Source: Hemicordylus capensis (taxonomy: Eukaryota; Chordata; Lepidosauria; Squamata; Cordylidae). Taken from it: a DNA stretch of 64,000 nucleotides. The notes beneath the pieces are model-generated. The model saw nothing but the letters and a program-made list of their open reading frames with translations. It was not told where the DNA came from and made no database searches. Position 1 is the stretch's first letter, and each line of letters begins with the position of its first letter. A program made the position numbers and the translations under genes. The DNA lies in NCBI RefSeq assembly GCF_027244095.1, contig NC_069671.1, positions 3,100,001 to 3,164,000 of the forward strand. Reading direction: 5' to 3'. Shown piece after piece: positions 22,542 through 32,149 of the stretch.

Positions 22542-22677
22542 CAGGCCTGCTCAACTTCGGCCCTCCTGCAGATGTTGGCCTACAACTCCCATAATCCCTG
22601 GCTATTGGCCCCTGTGACTGGGGCTTATGGGAGTTGTAGTCCAAAAACAGCTGGGGGGCCTAAGTTGAGCAGGCCTG
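22542..22677. mobile_element. Palindromic hAT-like MITE (CAGGCCTGCTCAACTT termini), best copy
   Basis: 136 bases. Identical 16-base termini; flanks ccctaaag (22534-22541) and ccgtaaag (22678-22685) match at 7 of 8. The arms carry CTACAACTCCCAT and ATGGGAGTTGTAG. Confidence 0.9.
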
Positions 22678-22914
22678 CCGTAAAGGTAGTAATGAAAAAG
22701 AATGGGTTCTTCTCAGAATGCAACATCTGGCCAGCAGGTGGCGCTGTGAAGAACATGCAAGGTCCCCACTTAGTGTGTGTACAGAGAGTAAGATTCCACT
22801 AGGAGGTAGCACAGAAATCTGCAGCAGCATTCGTGTGCTGCTGTTTCCAGGGTTTTAAAAAACTGTTTTAATAATAGTTTTATGTTGTTTTTATCATTTT
22901 TATTTTATTTATTT

Positions 22915-23134
22915 TATTTTTACATTTTATATCCCGCTCTTCCTCCAAGGAGCCCAGAGCGGTGTGCTATATACTTAGGTTTCTCCTCACAACAACCCTG
23001 CGAAGTAGGTTAGGCGGAGAGAGAAGGGACTGGCCCAGAGAGTCACCCAGCAAGTCTCATGGCTGAATGGGGATTTGAACTTGGGTCTCCCCGGTCCTAG
23101 TCCAGCACTCTAACTACGACACCACGCTGGCTGG
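22915..23134 (-). mobile_element. MIR-like CORE-SINE (family C)
   Basis: Reference copy. On the minus strand it has a tRNA-like head (gtagtt-agagtgctgga, GAGTTCAAATCCCC type), a MIR-like core (TGGGTGACTCTGGGCCAGTCA, CAGGGTTGTTGTGAGGA as separate blocks) and a GGGATATAAA tail. Confidence 0.75.
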
Positions 23135-23329
23135 TTTTGGATTTTAATCGTTCATTGATTTCAGTTTTGTTTTGACGTAAACCACCCTGAGCCATTTTGG
23201 AAGGGCGGTATAGAAATCAAACCAAATCAACAAACAATGAGGTGGGGGGTGGGTCAAACTTGGAATTTACATGAGAACTTTGCAGAAATCCCCCCTTTAC
23301 TGCGGTCAGGAAATAATCCCAGAAGGGGT

Positions 23330-23525
23330 TCAGGACAGTGGAAGCCTCCCTAGACGCCTTCAAGCCAGCCAATAAGACCTCTTCAGCTCGGCTTTTGAGA
23401 AAATTGACGTGGCGTTTAAAGGAGTTGTGTCTGACTATTTTGAATGGTTTTATTTTGACCGTGAGCCGCCCTGTCCCATTTTTGGATGGGCAATCTCTCA
23501 GTCGAATAAATACAATTTTGCATGG
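23330..23525 (+). mobile_element. L2 LINE 3' end
   Basis: From cttcaagccagccaataag to gagccgccctgtccc and cgaataaatac. Another L2-type tail lies just before it at 23136-23235. Confidence 0.65.
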
Positions 23526-24067
23526 AGAAACGGGCAACGTACAAATCAATGGCCTTGGACATGCGTCCTTCAAGACAAGTTAGCATCTTGGCAGCATGCT
23601 TGAAGGGCAGAGCAAGAAAGCTGGCTGATGGCCCGATCCTTCCCTTCCCTTCCTCTTCCTCGCGTCCCAAGGAGCCAGGAGGGCTGGGAAATGTTATTGT
23701 TGCAAGGAGAGGATTTCTGCTATCTGGGGGGATGTTTTGCCCAGCACGAGGAGACTGTTTTGGCTGACCTGATGGAGCCACGCCAGGGTCACCTCACTGC
23801 ATGGACGGCGAAAGTCACGGCTCCCGTCGGCTACAGCTGGCAAACAGGAACCAGCCCTGCAGTAGCCCATCTTCCGCTGGCTGCCTCCAGGAAGATGCCT
23901 CCATAAAAGCGCTATCAGGGCTAAGCAAGGGACAGCCCAGCCAGAGGAAGAGCCTGTGATTACTGAATTCTCTTGTGGAAGTTGCAAGGAGGAAACCCAG
24001 ACTGTACGCCGACGGGCGTTTGGGGAGGGAAAGCACATCTTTGTCTCATGCCGAGGGATTCACTCGG
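23526..24067. other. No gene recognised
   Basis: Overlapping short frames on both strands without motifs. Confidence 0.5.
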
Positions 24068-24368
24068 CTGGTCTTGTGGTGGCAAGCAGGCACTGTCCCC
24101 TTTGGCTAAGCAGGGTCTGCCTTGGTTTGCATTTGGATGGGAAATGATATATGAGCACTGTAAGATGTTTTCTTCAGGGGATGGGGCCATAGCTCAGTAG
24201 AAGAGCACCTGCTTGCATGCGGAAGGTCCCAGGTTCAATCCCTGGCAGCATCTCCAGGTAGGGCTAGGAGAGACCCCTGCCTGTAACCTTGGAGAAGCCG
24301 CTGCCAGCCAGGGTAGGCAATGAGGAACTAGATGGACCAATGGTCTGACTTAGCATACGTCGCTTCCA
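24068..24368 (+). mobile_element. Family A SINE, best preserved tRNA part
   Basis: Shows the full order: the 5S-like head (24098-24150), tRNA A box (agctcagtagaag), B box (GGTTCAATCC at about 24231) and tail. This copy defines the composite structure. Confidence 0.85.
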
Positions 24369-24820
24369 ACCCCTTCCCCAATGTTCTCTAACATGGAATT
24401 AGCCTTCTTTACAGCTGCTGTGCAAGCCACCTAATCACACTTGACTAGCAAGCCAGAGGTTGTCGGTTCGAATCCCCGCGGGTGTGTTTCCCAGACTATG
24501 GGGAGACACCGATATCGGGCAGCAGCGATATAGGAAGATGCTGAAAGGCATCATCATCTCACACTGCGTGGGAGGAGGCAATGGTCAACCCCTCCTGTAT
24601 TCTACCAAAAGATATCCACAGGGCTCTGTGGGCACCACGAGTCAACACCGACCTGACGGCACACTTTTCCTTTCCAGCAGCTGAGCACTGGTTTGGCATT
24701 CTCAGTTAGCTGCCCACCACAACCCCGAGATCCTTTTCCAAGTCAGTCTCTGCCAGCTGAGAAGACCCCATCAGTGAATGTGTGAATGCAAGGTTTCACT
24801 TGCCTCAGGAATGTTATGCT
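24369..24820. mobile_element. Probable LINE-derived fragment split by a SINE
   Basis: gccttctttacagctgctg on the left and ctgcccaccacaacccc, agaccccatcagtgaatg on the right of the SINE at 24426-24672 read as one repeat common in reptile genomes. The class is not certain; CR1-type is my best guess. Confidence 0.45.
24426..24672 (+). mobile_element. Family B SINE, full length, nested in LINE-derived sequence
   Basis: Forward copy with a B box (GGTTCGAATCC at about 24466) and full tail. Flanked on both sides by what looks like one older repeat. Confidence 0.8.
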
Positions 24821-24883
24821 CTGGGGTGGCCTCCCCAGTAGAATGACCATATTAGGATTGATTTCTCTTCTTCCTACTGGCAT

Positions 24884-24887
<4 letters not shown>

Positions 24888-24925
<38 letters not shown>
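24888..24925 (+). repeat. (GA)n microsatellite
   Basis: About 19 uninterrupted GA units. Confidence 0.95.
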
Positions 24926-24926
<1 letters not shown>

Positions 24927-25229
24927 ACGCAGCATCTCCTGGTTTCAGTTAAATGACAGGCTCCCAAATGTGTTTGTTTTTGTCTCCAAGGATTTCCTAA
25001 GCAATCTGACTGCCAATTAAGAGAGGATAAACGGGCAAGCATGACCTCTGATATGATCGCCAATGACAGCAGTGAAACTGACCAGAACTCCTCTGCCCCT
25101 CAGTTCCAGCCTGGGGAATGGAGCTATTGGCTCAAACCACCCATGTGGGGTCAGTGACCAGAGCTCCTTGCCGAAGCTCCTCTGCAAGATTTGCAAAGTG
25201 GCCGGGATTAGGGCGGTATAGAAATGTGC

Positions 25230-25230
<1 letters not shown>

Positions 25231-25268
<38 letters not shown>

Positions 25269-25270
25269 AA
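25231..25270 (+). repeat. (AAAT)n microsatellite at a LINE tail
   Basis: About ten units after gggcggtatagaaatgtgc, a LINE-tail form. Confidence 0.95.
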
Positions 25271-25424
25271 CAAACAAATTTCTGAGTGCAAGGAAGCGAA
25301 AGCAGACGGGATGGAACAGCATGGAGGCTGAACTCTGCTTTTTCTCCTCTACCTTAAAGGCCAGAAACGTAAAAACAAAAGAAACCTGGAGCTATCGGAG
25401 TGCCAAGTTTGATTCCAAATTTAA

Positions 25425-25640
25425 GCCAGCATGGTACAGCAGTTAAAGGGTTGGACTAGCACCCGAGAAATCTGAGTTCAAATCCCCGTTCAGCCATGAA
25501 ACTCGCTGGGTGATTCTAGGCCAGTCACTTCTCACTCAACCTAACCTACCTTGCAGGGTTGTTGTGGGGACAAATATAACCATGTACAGCACTCTGGACT
25601 CTTTGAAGGAAGAGCAGGATATAAATGTACGAATAATTAG
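25425..25640 (+). mobile_element. CORE-SINE (family C)
   Basis: Forward copy from agccagcatggtacag to ggatataaatgtacg. Confidence 0.75.
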
Positions 25641-26321
25641 AAATCCAAGATCAGCAGCACCCTGTAGCCCACCAGATACCTCTGGGAAGCCCACAAACAA
25701 GAGACGAAGGCATACCTACCCTCCCTTCCTTCCTCCTTCACAGACTCTCTCACAATTCACACAGATTCATGGACCATAATGTAATGCATCACAATTAATA
25801 AACTACTACAAGCAACTGGCTAAGGATTTGTTGTTGTTGTTGTTGTTAAACTCACCTGTGCACTTTGCTTTGGAGGAGGAGGGTCTCCTCCCCTTCACCC
25901 CAGGTGTCCACTTGATGGGCCCTCCGCTCTGCCCTCCAGGGCCAGCCCTTGGTGCTTTGGGCAGAAGAAATGAGTCTCAGAACTGCTACCTCCCGCTTGG
26001 CTGAGTGTTAATTAGAAACAGGAGTTCTTCCTGAAAAGGAGGGCGGGGCACTAAAAGCATGCAGGTATTTGCCAGAGATTACATGCTTTGAGAAATAGAA
26101 AAAGGAGGCAGAGAGCAGTAAATGCTTCACACCTGGCCAGGAGATTGCTATCATGCTGATTGTTGTGTGCTGGAGGCGAAAGCAGGCAAATTCTGCTCAG
26201 CCTTGCAATGGAATAAGGGAAATAGAAGTCCAAGCTTGAAGTGAGCAGCAAGAGGTGAACCAAGCACCCCCCACAACTAGGTATCAGGATGGGGAGTGAA
26301 TCCACCTTAATTATTAATACC
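25641..26321. other. Mostly unassigned; possible CR1 scrap
   Basis: gcccaccagatacctctggg at about 25676 matches the CR1 3' region in reverse. The rest is unassigned. Confidence 0.4.
25828..25847 (+). repeat. (GTT)n microsatellite
   Basis: Six units of TTG. Confidence 0.9.
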
Positions 26322-26359
26322 TTTGGCTACTGGGGATGATGGGAGTTGTAGTCCCAAAG

Positions 26360-26575
26360 TGTGGTGTAGTGGTTAGAGTGCTGGACTAGGACCAGGGAGA
26401 CCCGAGTTCAAATCCCCATTCAGCCATGAAACTAGCTGGGTGACTCTGGGCCAGTCACTTCTCTCTCAGCCTAACCTACCTCCACAGGGTTGTTGTGAGG
26501 AGAAAACGTAAGTATGTAGTACTCTGGGCTCCTTGGAGGAAGAGTGGGATATAAAAATGGAAAATAAAAAAATAA
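26360..26575 (+). mobile_element. CORE-SINE (family C)
   Basis: Forward copy. A half-arm of a palindromic MITE (about 26322-26354) directly precedes it. Confidence 0.75.
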
Positions 26576-26599
26576 AAAATCTGAGGACCCAAGTCTGAC

Positions 26600-26846
26600 A
26601 AGGTAAAGTGTGCCGTCAAGTCGATTCTGACTCCTGGTGCCCACAGAGCCCTGTGATTGTCTTTGGTAGAATACAGGAGGAGTTGACCATTGCCTCCTCC
26701 CGTGCAGTATGAGAGGATGCCTTTCAGCATCTTCCTATATCGCTGCTGCCCGATACAGGTGTTTCCCATAGTCTGGGAAACATACCAGCAGGGATTCGAA
26801 CTGGCAACCTCTGGCTTGCTAGTCAAGTCATTTCCCCACTGCGCCT
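26600..26846 (-). mobile_element. Family B SINE, full length
   Basis: Reverse copy directly after a CORE-SINE. Confidence 0.8.
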
Positions 26847-26878
26847 GGCCTAATTCACTTAAAAAGTACGTTCAGTTT

Positions 26879-27202
26879 AGAGAGGAGAGCTGGTCTTGTG
26901 GTAGTGAGCATGAATGGTACCCTTTGCTAAGCAGAGTCTGCCCTGGTTTGCATTTGGATGGGAGATCACATGTGAGCACGGTAAGATATTCCCCCCAAAG
27001 GGATGGGGCCACACTGGGAAGAGCCCCTGCCTGCTTGCATGCAGAAGGTTCCAAGTTCCCTCCCTGGCAGCATCTCCAAGATAGGGCTGAGAGAGACTCC
27101 TGCCTGAAACTCTGGGAATCTGCTGCCAGTCGGTGTGGATGATAGTGAGCTAGATGGACCAGTGGTCTGAATCAGTATAAGGCAGCCTCCTATGTTCCTA
27201 AG
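26879..27202 (+). mobile_element. Family A SINE, near full length
   Basis: From agaggagagctggtc to ctatgttcctaag. The head has the older TTTGCTAAGCAG form. Confidence 0.8.
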
Positions 27203-27384
27203 CAAGAAGCCACTTGTTCAGCTACAAACAATTAAGACAACTTCATACTACTTTAGGTTATACTGAAGTCATGATCAAAAGCATCTTATTTTTAGAATTG
27301 TGGCTAGCAAGAAGCAGCCCCCCCGCCGGAGGGTGTTGCATGCTTAAAGCTTAAACTGCCCTGAGCCATTTTTGGAAGGGCAGT

Positions 27385-27387
27385 CTG

Positions 27388-27439
<52 letters not shown>
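27385..27439 (+). repeat. (TCTA)n microsatellite at an L2 tail
   Basis: About 13 units. It replaces the usual A-rich tail of the L2-type end at 27347-27384. Confidence 0.95.
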
Positions 27440-27460
27440 CCAACCAAGCTTTGAGGGGAC

Positions 27461-27745
27461 TGATAGGAAGCTGCCCTATACATACTGAGTCAGGCCCTTG
27501 GTCTATCTAGCTCAGTATTGTCTTCACTGACTGGCAGCGGCTTCTTCAAGGTTGAAGGCAGGATTCTCTCTCAGCTCTCTTGGAGATGCTGCCAGGGAGG
27601 GAACTTGGCACCTTCTGTTCTTCCCAGAGTGGCCCCATCCCCTATGGGAGACTATCTTACAACACTCATATGCAGCCTCCCATCCAAATGCAAATCAGGG
27701 TGGACCCTGCTTAGCAAAAGGGAACATGTCCTGCTTGCTACCACT
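27461..27745 (-). mobile_element. Family A SINE
   Basis: Reverse copy with an extra ATAC in the tail. It ends in the head at tgcttgctacca. Confidence 0.8.
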
Positions 27746-27885
27746 CCTCCCCAAAGGGACCTTACAGCCTGTGTCAGGAGGAGGCCTTCCAGCTTAACCC
27801 CCACCCCATCACGTTTAACACAGATATTTGTAAATCAAGAGACATCACAAACCCAGGGGAAGTTTCTGCTGTCCTCATTCATTCA

Positions 27886-28052
27886 TTCGGTTTCTATGCC
27901 GCCCTTCCAAAAATGGCTCATTACACAGAGAAATAAATAAACACGATGGCTCCCTGTTCTCGAAGGGCTCACAATCTACAAAGAAACATAAGAGAGACAC
28001 ACCAGCAACAGTCACTGGAGGTCCTGTGCTGGGGGTGGAGAGGGCCAGTCAG
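27886..28052 (-). mobile_element. L2-tailed repeat (family D), partial
   Basis: Reverse tail end, stopping at agggccagtcag. A separate forward tail scrap lies at 27347-27384. Confidence 0.65.
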
Positions 28053-28514
28053 AACTGGAACTCTACCCTTCAGTGAAATGGGGGGCATGAAGCAGGATCC
28101 GAAAAAAAGGTGGGGCATTCCACCCCCTCGGGGACCCCACTTTGCGAAGGGCATTTGCAGGCACACGACTGAACCACCCTCCCTCCTGAGGAATCCCAAG
28201 AATGCATCCCCAGAGGGGCATTCCATCCCCTGCTTGGATTCCTTCTGCAGTCCACACCTGTCTGTCCAGGAATTCCCAGGACTTGCAGGCAGAGATTTGC
28301 TGGTTCCCGGCTGCTATGCCCATTGCAGCCGCAGGGAAACCAAGGCTGGAAGCTGAGAAACCCAGCACAGCTGCCCAGCGTCGTAAATCCTGAGCCCTGG
28401 AGTCTGGACCCAACAGGGGGACCCGCCCCACTGCTTGGAGGACCAGAGGCAGGATTTGCCCTCCCACGAAGCCGGGCAAAGTGGACCACTCCGAAGAGCA
28501 GACTGGCTCCCATT
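28053..28514. other. No gene recognised
   Basis: Open frames overlap on both strands (to 151 codons) because stops are scarce. No domain seen. Confidence 0.5.
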
Positions 28515-28636
28515 AGGGTTCCCAACCTGTGGTGTTCCCGATGTTGAACTATGACCCACCGCCCTCATCCACAGTTGCAGCCAGGGATGATGGGAGTTGT
28601 AGTTCTGCAACATCTGGCGTTGGAAGCCCCTTCTCT
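28515..28636. mobile_element. Palindromic MITE, decayed
   Basis: The right arm ggatgatgggagttgtagtt is clear; the left arm is strongly diverged. Confidence 0.6.
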
Positions 28637-28639
28637 GTG

Positions 28640-28980
28640 GTCTTGTTTCATTTTGGTTGGCTATTCATAAGATCGTTAATAATATGACTTGGCAGCCATC
28701 TCCATATGCTTGTGGGCTATATTCCTTGTCTATGGAATTCGTCCATACATCTAGAATTATGGATCCTTCAAGCATGGGGAGTTGCACAGAGGATTATTAT
28801 ACATCATTGGGAGGACAATGTTCTGCTGCTGATTGTCAGCTTTGGGTATCTGATATGTGTTCCCCAATGGTTGGATTTTGCATCAACCAGCTTGCTACTT
28901 AAATTAGACCAGTGCACTCCTTTTAAGACCATAATATGTTGGGTGAAAGGTTTAAATAACATTTGGAGGTATTTTTAAGG
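28640..28980 (+). other. Possible old LINE ORF2 C-terminal remnant
   Basis: The reading WGVAQRIIIHHWED and later NNIWRYF resembles the end of L1-type ORF2 proteins only in general composition. No host gene is recognised. Very tentative. Confidence 0.25.
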
Positions 28981-28997
28981 GGGCAGGAATCATAACA

Positions 28998-29200
28998 TGG
29001 CATAGTGGTTAGAGTGTTGCACTAGGACTGGGAAGACCCGAATTCGAATCCTCAACCATGAAACTCACTGGGTGACTCCAGTCATGTGCCTCTCAGCCTA
29101 ACCTACCTCATAGGGTTGTTGTGAGGATAAAAATAACCATGTACACTGCTCTGAGCTTCTTGGAGGAAGAGCAGGATAGAAGTAAGTAAATAAATAAAAT
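28998..29200 (+). mobile_element. CORE-SINE (family C)
   Basis: Forward copy from tggcatagtggttagag to gaagtaagtaaataaat. Confidence 0.75.
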
Positions 29201-29447
29201 TGTTCTCAACGTATTTTTTTACACTCAATAATCAGATCAATAATTCAAAAACAACACCATGCCCAAGAGAAGCAGATGATCTTTCTGCGATGCAAATTCA
29301 CTATGATTCAAATTTACTAGAATTCAAATCTACTATTCACATTTATTATTCAGTCAAATGGATAATGTTTGAAGTTGGAATCCTACAACTTTAAAGCTGT
29401 TCTTTCAGTTCCCTTTTGCAAGCACTTAAAAAAAAATAAATAATCCT

Positions 29448-29550
29448 GTTATAGCACTTACATTTATATACCGCTCTACAGCTGGAAGCTCTCTAAGCGG
29501 TTTACAATGATTTAGCATATTGCCCCCCAACATTCTGGGTACTCTATCTA
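29448..29550 (-). mobile_element. LINE-tail-like fragment
   Basis: cacttacatttatataccg, ctctaagcggtttacaatg. A common vertebrate/reptile LINE-tail form. Confidence 0.4.
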
Positions 29551-29670
29551 TCTAATTCCTTGAACTTTCTTATAAGTGTAATCCACGCAAAATGACAGTG
29601 CCTGGTCAAGGTGGACAGGGCTCACCTCCTAGTTTCTAAACAAAAGTCAGGATTGTGGTGCTCCCTCCTC

Positions 29671-29967
29671 ATAGGAAGCTGCCATATACTGAGTCAGGCC
29701 CTTGGTCAATCCAGCTCAGTATTGTCTACCCAGACTGGCAGCGGCTTCTCCAAGGCTGCAGGCAGGAATCTCTCTCAGCCCTGTCTTGGAGATGCTGCCA
29801 GGGAGGGAACTTGGAACCTAGATGCTCTTCCCAGAGCGGCTCCATCCCCTGAGGGGAATATCTTACAGTGCTCACACTTCTAGTCTCCCATTCATATGCA
29901 ACCTGGGTGGACCCTGCTTAGCTAAGGGGACAAGTCATGCTTCCCACCACATGACCAGCTCTCTCTC
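29671..29967 (-). mobile_element. Family A SINE, near full length
   Basis: Reverse copy close to that at 17453, probably the same subfamily (ctcacacttctagtctccc). Confidence 0.85.
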
Positions 29968-30542
29968 TCCTGGCTGGAAGGAGAGCACAACCTCTGGACA
30001 GGGACAGAGCAGTCTCTCTCTTCCTTCTCCAACAACAGGGTGCATCCAGGAAGACCCTCAACACACCACACTGGAACAAGGAGTGAAGGACTGCATGTGG
30101 GGATGTGTGTCTGAAATGTGAGCAAACAGCGTGTGTGTGGCCATATTTTTATCCACACCTCGGTGCGTGCACGCGGAGAGGATTGACAGCTCGTGTGGTG
30201 GTGGTGTGTTCCCATGGGGAGGGGGCACCCGGGCACCCACCAGGCTCCCCCTCCCCAATGAATGGCGCATCCGGTTTGGAAAATTCCCACACGGAACTCG
30301 GAGGAATCCAAACAGCACTCTCCCTTGTTCTCTCCCCTGCGACTCTGAATAGTCTGTGTCTGTCTTTGGGGTGTGTGTGTGTGGAGCTGCTGGAGGGGGG
30401 TCCATGGAAAGCAGGCAGCTTCATGTAGGGCTGACCCAAGGCACTGTGGTGCCCAAAGCAGAAAATCCAAATGGACCCCCCCTCCTTCATTAATTAACAG
30501 GGGGCAGGATCTAGGGGGTTCTTCTGTCTCCCTGAATTATTA
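29968..30542. other. No gene recognised
   Basis: A 182-codon reverse frame (29922-30470) begins inside a SINE and has no domain; not called. Confidence 0.5.
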
Positions 30543-30768
30543 AATTATTATTATTATTATTCATTACATTTATATCCCGCTCTTCCTCCAAAGAGCCCAG
30601 AGCAGTATACATGGTTATGTTTGTCCTCACAACAACCCTGTGAGGTAGGTTAGAATGAGAGATGTGCGACTGGCTCAGAGTCACCCAGTGAGTTTCATGG
30701 CTGAGTGGGATTTGAACTCGGGTCTTCCCGGTCCTAGCCCAGCCCTCTAACCACTACACCACACTGAG
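30543..30768 (-). mobile_element. CORE-SINE (family C)
   Basis: Reverse copy from ttatatcccgctcttcc to ccactacaccacactg. Confidence 0.75.
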
Positions 30769-30824
30769 TGCATTAATTCTCCCATTTCCCCCAATAAGGA
30801 ACGGGTGGTAGCTTAGTGGCAGAG

Positions 30825-31145
30825 GAACATAGGAAGCTGTCTTCTAACGAGCCAGATCCTTGGTCCATCCCGCTCAGTATTGTCTTCCCAGACTGGCAGC
30901 GGCTTGCCCAAGGTTGCAGGCAGGAGTCTCTCTCTCAGCCCTATCTTGGAGATGCTGCCAGGGAGGGAACTTGGAACCTTCTGCACGTAAGCATGCAGAT
31001 GCTCTTCCCAGAGCAGCCCCATCCCCTGAGGGGAATACCTTAACAGTACTCATGTGTAGTCTCCCATCCAAATGCAAACCAGGGTGGACCCTGCTTAGCA
31101 GAGCAGACCATTCATGCTTCCTACCACAAGACCAGCTCTCCTCCC
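30825..31145 (-). mobile_element. Family A SINE, near full length
   Basis: Reverse copy with both tail and head. A short tRNA-like stretch (ggtggtagcttagtggcag) precedes it at about 30803. Confidence 0.8.
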
Positions 31146-31552
31146 TTCTGCCAGGCAGGGCTGGGAAATACCCCCGTCTGAAACCCTGGAATTGCTGCCA
31201 GTCGAGAGTAGACATGCAGATGAGGGAGATGGACCAAGGGTCTGACTGACTGAGTAGAGGGCCGCTCTCTATGCTCCGAGATCTGTGCAGGGACTTTTCA
31301 GTTTCCCAGTAGATTCTCTCCAATTGTGCCTGACTGTATGGATTTCCTTCTCTGCTCCTCCATTCTTGGAATCCAAGGATCCCCTCTCTGGCTAAAGCCT
31401 GATGCCGGTTATAGGTGGGAATCATGTCCTGGACATGGGATGGTGTGGGACGTCCCAGAGACCAGGGCTCTGGTGAATGCAGGAAAGGGGAATGTGAGGG
31501 TTCTGTACAAAGGAGAGATGGTGGTTGTACATGAGGAATGGGGTTCAGGAAG
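31146..31552. other. No gene recognised
   Basis: Unassigned sequence between SINEs, about 1 kb upstream of the GPCR gene. Confidence 0.5.
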
Positions 31553-32142
31553 AACACAGAAAGCTGCTGTATCCCGAGTCAGACCCTTGGTCCATCTAGC
31601 TCATTGTCTACACTGACTGGCAGCAGCTCTCCAAGAGCTGGTCTTGTGGTAGTAAGCAGGACTTGTCCCCTTAGCTAAGCAGGGTCTGCCCTGGTTGCAT
31701 TTGAATGGGAGACTAGGAGTGTGAGCAGCACTGGAAGAGATTCCCCTCAGGGGATGGAGCGGCTCTGGGAAGAGCATCTAGGTCCCAAGTTCCCTCCCTG
31801 GCAGCATCTCCAAGATAGGGCTGGGAGAGAGACTCCTGCCTGCAACGGAGAAGCCGCTGCCAGTCTGGGTAGACAATCCCGAGCAAGATGGACCAAGGAT
31901 CTGACTCAGTATATGGCAGCTTCCTATGTTCCTAAGGCTTTAGGCGGGAGTCTCTACCTGGAGATGCTGCCAGGGAGGGAACCTGAGACCTCTTGCACGG
32001 AAAGCAGCTACAGCCCCCTCACCAAAGGGGAATACCGTACAGCACTCACAGGCTGTCTCCCCTCCAAATGCAAACCAAGGCAGACCCTGCTTAGCAAAGG
32101 GGGCCATCCATGCTTCATACCGGAAGACCAGCAATCCTCCCC
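31553..32142 (-). mobile_element. Older family A SINE split by a younger one
   Basis: The reverse tail (31553-31634) and the reverse middle and head (31935-32142) are continuous with each other across an inserted forward copy. The head ends at the edge of the CpG island. Confidence 0.7.
31635..31934 (+). mobile_element. Family A SINE inserted into another
   Basis: Full forward copy from gagctggtcttg to ttcctatgttccta, lying within the reverse copy 31553-32142. Confidence 0.8.
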
Positions 32143-32149
32143 GGCCGGC

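Noticed and set aside
24098-24150. 5S rRNA gene
   Set aside because: Only the internal promoter half is similar and it recurs at many loci as part of a SINE.
24181-24250. Functional tRNA gene
   Set aside because: The A and B boxes belong to the middle of a composite SINE; no full cloverleaf or terminator.
27385-27439. CRISPR-like or structured tandem array
   Set aside because: A plain TCTA microsatellite.
28063-28525. 138- and 151-codon reverse frames
   Set aside because: Two overlapping frames on one strand with Gly/Pro/Ser-rich random composition and no homology recognised.
29922-30470. 182-codon reverse frame
   Set aside because: It ends in a family A SINE and shows no domain.
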